This document shows, piece by piece, positions 1-6,510 of a stretch of DNA of 18,964 nt; the stretch's first letter is position 1; every line of letters starts with the position of its first letter. The notes under the pieces were generated by a model, which made no database searches, had not been told where the DNA came from, and was given only the letters and a program-made list of their open reading frames with translations. The DNA is from Candidatus Altimarinota bacterium. Its GTDB lineage: Bacteria > Patescibacteriota > Gracilibacteria > UBA1369 > LOWO2-01-FULL-3. Location of the stretch: assembly GCA_029939035.1 (NCBI GenBank), contig JAOZTS010000009.1, forward strand, positions 1 to 18,964, given 5' to 3'. The position numbers and the translations under genes were made by a program.

Positions 1-410
1 ATGTTGAGAGTATTTCTGAGATTGCGAAGGCTTGTGCGGATGCAGGAGCTGATGGGTTTTGCGCAATAAATACTTATGGACCGGGAATGGTGATCGATAT
101 AGATCTTCGAATGCCTGTTTTGAAGAATAAAGTAGGTGGAGTTTCGGGTCCTGGAATTAAGCCATTAGCTGTGAAAGCTGTTTATGATGTTTTCAAGGCG
201 ACTGGTTTGCCAATTATTGGAACTGGAGGCGTGACGACCGGTGAAGATGCTATCGAGATGATGATGGCAGGAGCTCGATTAGTTGGAATGGGAACAATGG
301 TTTACTACAGAGGATCTGAAGGGTTTGGAGAAGTTGTGAAGGAGATGGATGCGTGGTGTGAAAAAAATGGAGTAAAGAATATTGAGGAGATTATTGGAGC
401 AGTAAAATAA
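1..410 (+). CDS. pyrD: Dihydroorotate dehydrogenase, type 1B catalytic subunit (C-terminal part)
   Basis: This flavoprotein oxidises dihydroorotate to orotate, the fourth step of UMP synthesis. The gene starts left of the window; the frame is open from position 3 and ends with TAA at 408-410, leaving 135 residues. Visible family motifs are NTYGPG just before the ATG at 87, GGVSGPGIKPLAV (the FMN-phosphate and substrate side of the TIM barrel) and the late-barrel signature IIGTGGVTTGEDA, followed by AGARLVGMGT. The ATG at 87 is internal, because the preceding 28 codons already encode conserved enzyme sequence. The next gene is a PyrK-type electron-transfer subunit 6 bp downstream, which points to the NAD-dependent 1B heterotetramer rather than a fumarate- or quinone-linked enzyme. 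The identity is clear; only the N-terminal half is unseen. Confidence 0.95.
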   Translation, partial: VESISEIAKACADAGADGFCAINTYGPGMVIDIDLRMPVLKNKVGGVSGPGIKPLAVKAVYDVFKATGLPIIGTGGVTTGEDAIEMMMAGARLVGMGTMVYYRGSEGFGEVVKEMDAWCEKNGVKNIEEIIGAVK

Positions 411-416
411 TTATTT

Positions 417-1232
417 ATGAATATAAAAACATTTGATTCTAGACCGGTTGCATTACCGATAAAGAAGATAGTAAAGGAGAACGAAACTACGAATACTTAT
501 GTTTTTGAGTATTTTTTGGGAAGTAAGCCGGGGCAGTTCGTGATGATGTGGATTCCGGGTATTGATGAGAAACCGTTTTCTGTCGCTTTTGATGATGGAA
601 ATGAGTTTTGGCTAACAATTTGTAATGTTGGGGGTTCGACTGCGGAATTATTCAAGATGAAAGAGGGCGATAAGGTGGGGATTCGTGGACCTTTTGGAAC
701 TGCTTATAAATTTGATGAGGGAGACCATTTGGCTCTAGTTGCTGGGGGATATGGAGCGGCGCCAATGTACAATGTTGCGAATGAAGCTGTGAAAAAAGGA
801 TGTAAGGTTGAGTTTTTGGTGGGAGCGCGGAGTGAAAATTTGCTTTTGTATACTCACAAAGTTTTGGGACTAGGAAGTAATGTGAAATTGCATATTTCTA
901 CTGACGATGGTTCTGCCGGATTCAAAGGATTTATCACTCAAGTACTCGAAGAAGTTTTAGAGAAGGAAAAAGTGAATAAAGTGTTTACTTGTGGACCGGA
1001 GGTGATGATGCAGGCTGTTGGGAAAGTTGCGGATGCAGCTGATCGTGATTGCTATCTGTCGATGGAAAAGTATATGAAATGTGGAATTGGGGTTTGTGGA
1101 CAATGTACGATTGACGATACTGGTGTGCTTGCTTGTCAGGATGGACCGGTCATGAATTATGACGATGTGAAGGATTTGCCGGAGTTTGGAAAATACCACA
1201 GAGATAGCGTGGGAAAGAAAAAACATTATTAA
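417..1232 (+). CDS. pyrK: Dihydroorotate dehydrogenase electron-transfer subunit (FAD, 2Fe-2S)
   Basis: The protein passes electrons from the PyrD flavin through a 2Fe-2S centre and FAD to NAD+. Its 271 residues show the ferredoxin-reductase layout. An N-terminal FAD barrel carries EKPFSVA (51-57, the R-x-Y/F-S-type isoalloxazine motif with Lys in place of the usual Arg) and GPFGTAY (91-97). An NAD domain carries GGYGAAPM (110-117) and TCGPEVMM (191-198). A C-terminal cluster motif has Cys 222, 227, 230 and 240 (C-x4-C-x2-C-x9-C). Length and order match PyrK. The start follows the pyrD stop by 6 bp and the stop precedes pyrE by 9 bp, so the three genes are very probably one transcript. No ribosome-binding site is visible before the ATG. 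Confidence 0.93.
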   Translation: MNIKTFDSRPVALPIKKIVKENETTNTYVFEYFLGSKPGQFVMMWIPGIDEKPFSVAFDDGNEFWLTICNVGGSTAELFKMKEGDKVGIRGPFGTAYKFDEGDHLALVAGGYGAAPMYNVANEAVKKGCKVEFLVGARSENLLLYTHKVLGLGSNVKLHISTDDGSAGFKGFITQVLEEVLEKEKVNKVFTCGPEVMMQAVGKVADAADRDCYLSMEKYMKCGIGVCGQCTIDDTGVLACQDGPVMNYDDVKDLPEFGKYHRDSVGKKKHY

Positions 1233-1241
1233 CTTAAATAT

Positions 1242-1910
1242 ATGAAACAGTACAAACAAGATTTTATTGAATTATTGGTGCAGGCCGAAGCCTTGAAATT
1301 TGGTGAATTTACTCTTAAAAGTGGAAGAATAGCTCCATATTTTTTGAATATTGGTAGTTTTTATACGGGTGAATTATTTTCGAAGTTGGGGGAGGCATAT
1401 GTGGAAGCTTTATTGGATTCGGATATTGATGCTGATGTGATTTTTGGACCAGCATATAAAGGGATTCCATTATCTGTGGTGATGACTTCGATTTTGTATT
1501 CGAAACACAATGTTAACAAGAAATATTGTTTTGATAGGAAAGAAGTTAAGGAATATGGAATGAAGGATGCACTTATTGGGGCTCCTTTGGATGAAAATAC
1601 AAGTGTGATCATGGTCGATGATGTTATTACTGCTGGTACAGCTATTCGTGAAAGTGTTGAGACTTTGAAGAAAAATGGTAATCCGAAAGTTAAAGGAGTT
1701 TTGATAGCTATGGATAGAATGGAAAAAAATAATGATGGGATAGGTGCTCTTAAAGCGATTGAGGAAGATTTTGGCTTTCCTGTTTTTTCAATTGTGAATT
1801 TGGATGAAGCAATTGAAGCCTTATACAATAAGGAAGTAGGTGGAAAAGTCTATATTGATGATGAAATGATGGAGGTGATAAAAAAGTATAGGGCTGAATA
1901 TGGAGTGTGA
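1242..1910 (+). CDS. pyrE: Orotate phosphoribosyltransferase
   Basis: It transfers phosphoribose from PRPP to orotate, giving OMP, the product that PyrF (4598-5545) then decarboxylates. In 222 residues it carries the usual OPRTase elements: TLKSGRIAPYFLN (24-36), FGPAYKGIPLS (68-78), the catalytic-loop region FDRKEVKEYG (97-106) and the PRPP motif VIMVDDVITAGTA (122-134). Length is normal for the family. The stop is TGA at 1908-1910, direct evidence that TGA terminates in this genome. The gene ends only 1 bp from the oppositely oriented relE stop, so transcripts from the two sides probably run into each other unless a terminator I cannot see intervenes. Confidence 0.96.
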   Translation: MKQYKQDFIELLVQAEALKFGEFTLKSGRIAPYFLNIGSFYTGELFSKLGEAYVEALLDSDIDADVIFGPAYKGIPLSVVMTSILYSKHNVNKKYCFDRKEVKEYGMKDALIGAPLDENTSVIMVDDVITAGTAIRESVETLKKNGNPKVKGVLIAMDRMEKNNDGIGALKAIEEDFGFPVFSIVNLDEAIEALYNKEVGGKVYIDDEMMEVIKKYRAEYGV

Positions 1911-1911
1911 T

Positions 1912-2181
1912 TCATCTTAAATAGATTTCTTTTCGATGTTTGATGTTTAAGACCATGAGGATTTGTATGTGTCCTGATTTGTTTATTTTGCATATTGCCC
2001 TGTAATCTCCTATTCGAAATCTGTATTTGTTTTTTCCAAAGTTTATTAGAGGTTTTGCGTATTTGAAGATTTCTTTTTGTTGTGAGAAAAAGTGAATTTT
2101 TTTGATTATTCTTTGGGCTGTTTTTTTTTCGATTCTTCTAAGGTCTTTTAGAGAATTTTCTGAATATTTTACTTTGTGCAT
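1912..2181 (-). CDS. relE: RelE/ParE-superfamily toxin
   Basis: This is an 89-residue basic protein of the RelE fold. The C-terminal pattern YRFRIGDYRAICKI (53-66), then ILMVLNIKHRKEIY, matches RelE-type toxins, where the conserved Arg and the terminal Tyr/His region act in ribosome-dependent mRNA cleavage. The N-terminal part (SLKDLRRIEKKTAQRI) is the usual helical hairpin. Its ATG lies 2 bp after the antitoxin stop, the classic antitoxin-first arrangement. It could instead be a ParE-type gyrase poison; the GDYRAI and HRKEIY pattern favours RelE/YoeB-like ribonucleases. The sense strand looks more AT-rich than the flanking pyrimidine genes, which may indicate transfer. Confidence 0.85.
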   Translation of the reverse strand: MHKVKYSENSLKDLRRIEKKTAQRIIKKIHFFSQQKEIFKYAKPLINFGKNKYRFRIGDYRAICKINKSGHIQILMVLNIKHRKEIYLR

Positions 2182-2183
2182 AA

Positions 2184-2435
2184 TTAGATTAAACCAAATT
2201 CTTTCATTACTTCGTCTTGTGTGTAGAATTTGCCTTCTTTTATTTGTTTTTCGGATTCTTTAATCTCTTCTGAAAGCTTTACATAAGCATATTGTTTTTC
2301 GTCTAAAGGGCTGATTTCCAGTACTGGTACATTTTTTTTCATAATTATGTAGCGAATTTTCTTTTTATTCGCTTCCTTGGTGTATTTTGACATATTTTGT
2401 CGGAACTCTTTCATTCCGACGAATTGTGTAGTCAT
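2184..2435 (-). CDS. Phd/YefM-family antitoxin
   Basis: The 83-residue antitoxin of the RelE-type pair should neutralise the toxin and repress its own promoter. The N-terminus (TTQFVGMKEFRQNMSKYTKEA) is the Phd/YefM DNA-binding and dimerisation pattern, followed by IIMKKNVPVLEISPL and a charged C-terminal helix that would wrap the toxin. The frame is open 64 codons further upstream to 2627, but that extension crosses the predicted promoter and operator and overlaps the divergent gene, so I place the start at 2433-2435. This start has GGGAG two bases upstream, the only SD-like stretch I noticed in the window, though the spacing is short. The TAA stop is 2 bp before the toxin ATG. Confidence 0.82.
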   Translation of the reverse strand: MTTQFVGMKEFRQNMSKYTKEANKKKIRYIIMKKNVPVLEISPLDEKQYAYVKLSEEIKESEKQIKEGKFYTQDEVMKEFGLI

Positions 2436-2450
2436 TTCTCCCTTAGTTAA

Positions 2451-2469
2451 GTGTACCTTAAGTGTACAC
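2451..2469. promoter_or_regulatory. Probable operator of the toxin-antitoxin operon (imperfect palindrome)
   Basis: The 19-bp sequence reads GTGTACCTTAAGTGTACAC on the plus strand: perfect 6-bp arms GTGTAC/GTACAC around a 7-bp centre. On the coding strand it also contains two GTACACTTAA direct repeats. It overlaps the predicted -10 and lies 15 bp upstream of the antitoxin start, where Phd/YefM repressors usually bind. Binding by this antitoxin is inferred. Confidence 0.6.
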
Positions 2470-2489
2470 CATGGAATTGTTTTTTGCAA
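2461..2489 (-). promoter_or_regulatory. Candidate promoter of the toxin-antitoxin operon
   Basis: Read on the minus strand: -35 TTGCAA (2484-2489), 17-bp spacer, -10 TACACT (2461-2466). Each hexamer matches consensus at four of six positions and the spacing is ideal. The -10 lies inside the palindrome at 2451-2469, so repressor binding would block RNA polymerase directly. Confidence 0.5.
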
Positions 2490-2514
2490 TGCTTCGATTG
2501 TTTGATTTCTTATA

Positions 2515-2549
2515 CTAAACTGGTTGACAAAATCGGCATTACAGTTTAG
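2515..2549. repeat. 8-bp perfect inverted repeat flanking the -35 box, candidate operator
   Basis: CTAAACTG (2515-2522) and CAGTTTAG (2542-2549) are perfect reverse complements separated by 19 bp. The left arm abuts the TTGACA box and the right arm overlaps the -10, as expected for a dimeric repressor site or a pair of half-sites about 27 bp apart. The regulator is unknown. Confidence 0.45.
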
Positions 2550-2552
2550 ATT
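2524..2552 (+). promoter_or_regulatory. Promoter of the 652-residue unknown gene
   Basis: An exact TTGACA (2524-2529), a 17-bp spacer and TAGATT (2547-2552, four of six matches) form a good sigma-70-type promoter. Transcription would begin near 2559, leaving a leader of only about 14 nt before the ATG at 2573, too short for a normal Shine-Dalgarno arrangement. Confidence 0.65.
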
Positions 2553-2572
2553 ACTCTCCTTTTTAACTAAAT

Positions 2573-4531
2573 ATGCTACGTAATCAAATGGAAGGTATTC
2601 CACCAAAAAAAGACCCGAAAGATCCAAAAGAGCTTTTGGGAGCTGAGAGTGCAGAGCAAATCTGGGCTGATTTTTGGGAAGGAGAAAATGGGTTGAAGCA
2701 TAGTGGTTGGATAGGTGGAGTGGATATTGATGAGGTAGATGAATATGGATTTGTTGATTATGAAAACTTAGATGTTGATTTGGGTCTTGTTAATGAACAA
2801 ACATTAGAGATTCGAGATGGCCTGAAAGCGTTTTTGGAAGGTCTTCGTGACAAGGGTGGTGTGGGAGTTGCTAATTATGTTGATGAGTTGGGTATAAGAG
2901 TTACTGATGATGAGGATAATGATGTTGGTGATGTTTGGATGAGAGGAGCAACGGCTCTTAGTACTACTGAAGTTGATGAATTGTGGAATGGTGAGGAGGG
3001 TAGAGATGCATTAGAGAGAGGTCTAAAGAATGTGAGGAGAAATTTTTTAAAGTCATTTACCCTAGCTGCTATTATGGAGGGTTGTAATAGTTTTGAGGAG
3101 TGTAAGACTTGTTATGATCAGTGGAAAGATATTGATGAATTTGAAGTTTTTGTTAGTGCTCCGGTTTTTACTGCATGGTTGAGTAGGGCTGTGGGTTGGG
3201 ATCAAAAGAGGGAAGTTTTAATGGAATTTGAATATTTTGGTCTTCCTTATGGAGATGAATTTATTGAGGCATTCTTTGATGGTGCTGAAACTCTTGAAGA
3301 TCAGAAAGTTCTAGTTAGGCAGTTATTGGATGATGAAGAAATTAGTGAGGGTTACAAAAATGCAGGATTTTTTTATGCATGGTTGAGAAGAGAAAAAACG
3401 GCTGCAGGTAAGGGTGAAATATTTATGATTCAAACAGGAGAATATAAATTGAAGTTTAGTAATTTCAATGTTCTTGGGATGTTGCTTAATCTTGATAGTT
3501 TTAATGAATTTAAAAAAGTGTTTGCGTACTTACAAACCAATTCAGATACTGCAAAAATGATTAGAGATCGTGGTTTTTTACTTACATTAATGCATAAGGA
3601 TAATTTTACTTTAGGGCAGAAAATTAAAATCATAGATTTATATAAGAAAATTGATATTGAAGTTGATGATGAGTGTATGAGAGCAATCTGGGAACCAATG
3701 AATGATTTGACTACTTTTCGCAAAAGTTTTGGAAGAATGGCAGAGGTTTATAGACTTGAAATGAAGGGAGTTTTTCCTGCTGAGTTTATTAAGAAATACT
3801 TATCTTTATCTTCTGCTGATGGAATTGAGTCGTTAAAGGAGGCTTGTGTGAATATCAAGAAAAGTGGAGCTGTAATTACAGAAGAAATTGTGAAGGGGAT
3901 GTCATTTTCAGATGGTTATGCTGCGGTGATTTTGGATGATTCTGATTTTGATAAACATCCAGTAGTTAGGCTTTATGCAGTTATGAAAGTTATTGGGGAA
4001 GTTTGGAAAAATGGTGATTATCCTGGTCCTAGGATTTTAGAAACGGTAGAAGCTTTACCTAAGTATGAAAAAGAGATTTTGAAAGGAAAGATGGAAAGAT
4101 TTTTTAATAAAAATGATGTAGATATTGAAGATGAATATATTCATTATTGTCTTGGTGATGAGATTGAATATGATGTTTATCCGGCAAGTGATGATATGGA
4201 GCCAATACTTGAGAGAGATTTTGATCCTTGGCTTGAGCTTTACGGAAAGGTTTGTCAAAGGAATTTGGATTTTTATTCAAAGGGTGTGGATGTTGCGATT
4301 AAGGAGAATAAGGTTTTTGATCGTAATGCTATGGGAATGTTTAAAGGGATGCCGCAAAAGCTTATTCCAAAATTGAGGGCGGCGATTTCAGAGCTTGTGG
4401 ACGCTGAACAGGCTAAGGCTGATGGTCTCAGATCTGAGGATGCAGGAGTTGAAGCTTTGGATAGATATTTGGGACGAATGGCCCAGAAGAAGAAGGCGAA
4501 AGGTAAGAAAAGGAAGGGGCGCAGACGATAA
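2573..4531 (+). CDS. Unknown 652-residue acidic protein with strongly basic C-terminal tail
   Basis: I do not recognise this family. There is no signal peptide, membrane helix or nucleotide-binding motif. Most of the chain looks soluble and largely helical, rich in Asp/Glu (for example TDDEDNDVGD at 111-120), with several short hydrophobic-acidic segments that could be helical repeats. A Cys cluster C-x5-C-x2-C lies at 171, 177 and 180 but lacks an obvious fourth ligand. The last 18 residues (RMAQKKKAKGKKRKGRRR) are a lysine/arginine tail of the sort that contacts nucleic acid or ribosomes. The first ATG is chosen because the promoter predicts a start near 2559; Met6 is possible. It has its own promoter and sits, with the toxin-antitoxin pair, between pyrE and pyrF. 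Function unknown. Confidence 0.8.
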   Translation: MLRNQMEGIPPKKDPKDPKELLGAESAEQIWADFWEGENGLKHSGWIGGVDIDEVDEYGFVDYENLDVDLGLVNEQTLEIRDGLKAFLEGLRDKGGVGVANYVDELGIRVTDDEDNDVGDVWMRGATALSTTEVDELWNGEEGRDALERGLKNVRRNFLKSFTLAAIMEGCNSFEECKTCYDQWKDIDEFEVFVSAPVFTAWLSRAVGWDQKREVLMEFEYFGLPYGDEFIEAFFDGAETLEDQKVLVRQLLDDEEISEGYKNAGFFYAWLRREKTAAGKGEIFMIQTGEYKLKFSNFNVLGMLLNLDSFNEFKKVFAYLQTNSDTAKMIRDRGFLLTLMHKDNFTLGQKIKIIDLYKKIDIEVDDECMRAIWEPMNDLTTFRKSFGRMAEVYRLEMKGVFPAEFIKKYLSLSSADGIESLKEACVNIKKSGAVITEEIVKGMSFSDGYAAVILDDSDFDKHPVVRLYAVMKVIGEVWKNGDYPGPRILETVEALPKYEKEILKGKMERFFNKNDVDIEDEYIHYCLGDEIEYDVYPASDDMEPILERDFDPWLELYGKVCQRNLDFYSKGVDVAIKENKVFDRNAMGMFKGMPQKLIPKLRAAISELVDAEQAKADGLRSEDAGVEALDRYLGRMAQKKKAKGKKRKGRRR

Positions 4532-4556
4532 ATTGTTCCAGGTTGGTGTGGGGCTG

Positions 4557-4565
4557 TGATATACT
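4557..4565 (+). promoter_or_regulatory. Candidate extended -10 promoter of pyrF
   Basis: TGATATACT contains the extended TGn element followed by TATACT (five of six). No good -35 lies 16-18 bp upstream, which an extended -10 can tolerate. Transcription would start near 4572, giving a leader of about 26 nt before the pyrF ATG at 4598. Confidence 0.45.
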
Positions 4566-4597
4566 CCCAGACGAAATAATTAATAACTTTTTTTGTT

Positions 4598-5545
4598 ATG
4601 TCTGATAAGAATTTTGCAGATAGATTAATTGCTGCGGTGAAGGAGAAGGGGAATCCTATTTGTGTGGGCTTGGATCCTAGATTGGAATTGATTCCTAAAC
4701 ATTTGAAAAAGAAAGCTCTTGAGGCTGGAGGAACGCCAATGAAGGCTGCGTCTGAGGCGATTTTGGAGTTTAATAAAGGGATTCTTGATGCTGTGGCGGA
4801 TATTGTGCCGGTTGTGAAACCTCAGATAGCGTTTTATGAATTGTTTGGACACGATGGAGTTTGGGCATATCAGGAAACGTTGAAATATGCGAAGGCGAAG
4901 GGTCTGATCACTATTGCAGATGCGAAGCGGAATGATATTGGTTCGACTGCTGCGGCTTATGCGCAGGCGTTTTTGGGAGAAGTAGAGATGTTTGAGGATA
5001 TGGGACAGGAGGTTGTGGTGCCGATTTTCGATGCTGATTCGATCACTGTGAATGCTTATCTTGGGTGGGACGGGATAAAGCCGTTTGTGGAAGAAGGAGC
5101 GAAATATGGAAAAGGATTTTTTGCTTTGGTGAAGACTTCGAATCCATCGGGAGCGGATTTGCAGGATTTGGAATTGAAAGAAGGTGGTCAGATTTATGAG
5201 GTGATGGGGAATTTGATGGATAGTTGGGGAGCTGATTATATAGGGGAAAGTGGATATAGTTTGGCTGGGGCAGTTGTGGGGGCGACTTATCCGGCTCAGG
5301 CTGCGGCGTTGCGAAAAATTATGCCAAAGGCGATCTTTTTAGTTCCTGGTTATGGAGCTCAAGGTGGGGGAGCTGAGGATGTGAAGCCTTGTTTTAATTC
5401 AGATGGATTGGGTGCGGTTGTGAATTCTTCGAGGGGGATTACTTTTGCTTACACAAAGAAGGACGGTTTTGACGAAATGGCGTATGCGGAAGCGGCGAGA
5501 GAGGCTGTTGAGGATATGAAGAAGGATTTAGAGGGAGTTTTGTAG
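4598..5545 (+). CDS. pyrF: Orotidine 5'-phosphate decarboxylase, type 2
   Basis: This enzyme decarboxylates OMP to UMP, completing the pathway served by the upstream pyrD-pyrK-pyrE genes. At 315 residues it is the longer type 2 form. Seen are CVGLDPRLELIP (22-33), the KPQIAFYE strand (74-81), the catalytic DAKRNDIGSTA (108-118, with Asp108, Lys110 and Asp113), SNPSGADLQ (181-189), the phosphate-side loop VPGYGAQGG (249-257) and NSSRG (276-280), whose Arg should bind the OMP phosphate. The gene probably has its own promoter at 4557-4565. Its 3' end overlaps the oppositely oriented rsmA by 18 bp. Third codon positions are rich in G and T, unlike the minus-strand neighbours. The identity is secure. 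Confidence 0.95.
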   Translation: MSDKNFADRLIAAVKEKGNPICVGLDPRLELIPKHLKKKALEAGGTPMKAASEAILEFNKGILDAVADIVPVVKPQIAFYELFGHDGVWAYQETLKYAKAKGLITIADAKRNDIGSTAAAYAQAFLGEVEMFEDMGQEVVVPIFDADSITVNAYLGWDGIKPFVEEGAKYGKGFFALVKTSNPSGADLQDLELKEGGQIYEVMGNLMDSWGADYIGESGYSLAGAVVGATYPAQAAALRKIMPKAIFLVPGYGAQGGGAEDVKPCFNSDGLGAVVNSSRGITFAYTKKDGFDEMAYAEAAREAVEDMKKDLEGVL

Positions 5546-6265
5546 TTCTTTCCAATCTTCTAATGTTAGATGCTCCGCTCTTTTGTCTTGGAGGTTGAGT
5601 TTTGTGAGGGCTTCTTTGTGTTGGTTGAGGGAGTTTGAGAGTTTTTTGCGGGATAGGGAGAATGCTTGGTGTGCGAGCTTGAAGAAGGCTTTGTAGTCTT
5701 CTATGATCGGTTTTTTGAAGACTTCGATTTCGAGGATTGCAGAGTCTACTTTTGGTCGTGGTCTGAATGCTGAGGGGGGGACTATGTCGATGATGCGTGG
5801 TTTGCCGAAGTTTTGGACGTGGAGAGCGAGGACGCTCATTTTTTTGTTGGCGCAGATCTTTTTGGCTACTTCTTTTTGGACTAGGAGAACTATTTTGGTT
5901 GGGCGGTTGTCTGTGTGTAGAAAATGGGAAATTAGGGGAGAAGTGATGTAATAGGGGATGTTTGCGACGAGTTTGTAGGGAGTTTGGGGTGGTGGGAAAT
6001 CGAGTGCGTTTTGGTGAATGAGTTCGATGTTGTCGTGGAGGGCGAATACTACTTTTAGACCTGGAATTAATCCTTTGTCGAGTTCGATGGTTGTGACTTT
6101 TTTTGCTGATTTGGCGAGTTCTTCGGTTAGGATTCCGTGGCCTGGACCGACTTCGACGATTTCGTCACTTGATGAAATGTCTGCAGTTTCGATTATTTTT
6201 TCTAAAACCGATCTGTCTTGTAGAAAGTTTTGTCCTAGGGATTTCTTTGCTCTCATTTTTTTCAT
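5528..6265 (-). CDS. rsmA: 16S rRNA (adenine1518-N6/adenine1519-N6)-dimethyltransferase
   Basis: RsmA/KsgA dimethylates the two adjacent adenines in the helix 45 loop of 16S rRNA late in 30S assembly, using S-adenosylmethionine. The 245-residue protein has all family blocks: KKSLGQNFL (7-15), the SAM motif EVGPGHGILTEEL (38-50), an acidic IELDKG strand end (60-65), the target-base motif NIPYYITSPL (102-111), LVQKEVA (128-134) and SAFRPRPKVDSAIL (165-178). It is slightly shorter than the usual 260-275 residues. The start is firm because its ATG overlaps the TGA of the preceding DUF167 gene (ATGA at 6262-6265), which suggests translational coupling. Its 3' end overlaps pyrF on the other strand by 18 bp. 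Confidence 0.95.
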   Translation of the reverse strand: MKKMRAKKSLGQNFLQDRSVLEKIIETADISSSDEIVEVGPGHGILTEELAKSAKKVTTIELDKGLIPGLKVVFALHDNIELIHQNALDFPPPQTPYKLVANIPYYITSPLISHFLHTDNRPTKIVLLVQKEVAKKICANKKMSVLALHVQNFGKPRIIDIVPPSAFRPRPKVDSAILEIEVFKKPIIEDYKAFFKLAHQAFSLSRKKLSNSLNQHKEALTKLNLQDKRAEHLTLEDWKELQNSL

Positions 6266-6510
6266 TGTTTGATTTTTACTAATTTCAATTGTTCTGTTTT
6301 ACCGCTTATTATAGAGATTTGGTCGCGTTGGACTCCTAGTTCTTTGCTTAGGAATTTTATTAGTTCTGCGTTAGCTTTTCCGCGTTCTGGGACTGCCTTT
6401 ATTCGGATTTTAATTGTTTCGTCGTCTAAAATTTCTACAACTTCGTTCTTTGGACTTTTGGGTAGAACTTTAATTCTTAAGTAACCTGATTTTGGAAGTT
6501 CAATCTGCAT
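6262..6510 (-). CDS. DUF167/YggU-family small protein
   Basis: An 82-residue protein of the YggU family, a conserved small fold of unclear biochemical role. The signature is present in order: LRIKVLPKSPKNEV (11-24), IKIRIKAVPERGKAN (33-47, the diagnostic P-x-x-G-K-A-N), a leucine-rich helix, then ISIISGKTEQLKLVKI. Length is typical. The gene is tightly packed: its first codons overlap the end of the pseudo-ATPase gene by 11 bp and its TGA overlaps the rsmA ATG. Relatives are often found beside conserved housekeeping genes. No function should be assigned beyond family membership. Confidence 0.9.
   Translation of the reverse strand: MQIELPKSGYLRIKVLPKSPKNEVVEILDDETIKIRIKAVPERGKANAELIKFLSKELGVQRDQISIISGKTEQLKLVKIKQ

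Noticed and set aside
1908..1910. UGA read as glycine, as in some Gracilibacteria
   Set aside because: TGA ends pyrE at the normal family length and also ends relE, the DUF167 gene and the pseudo-ATPase; conserved Gly positions use GGN.
2436..2627. N-terminal extension of the antitoxin to an ATG at 2627
   Set aside because: The extra 64 codons cross the operator and promoter and overlap the divergent gene, and they do not resemble Phd/YefM proteins.
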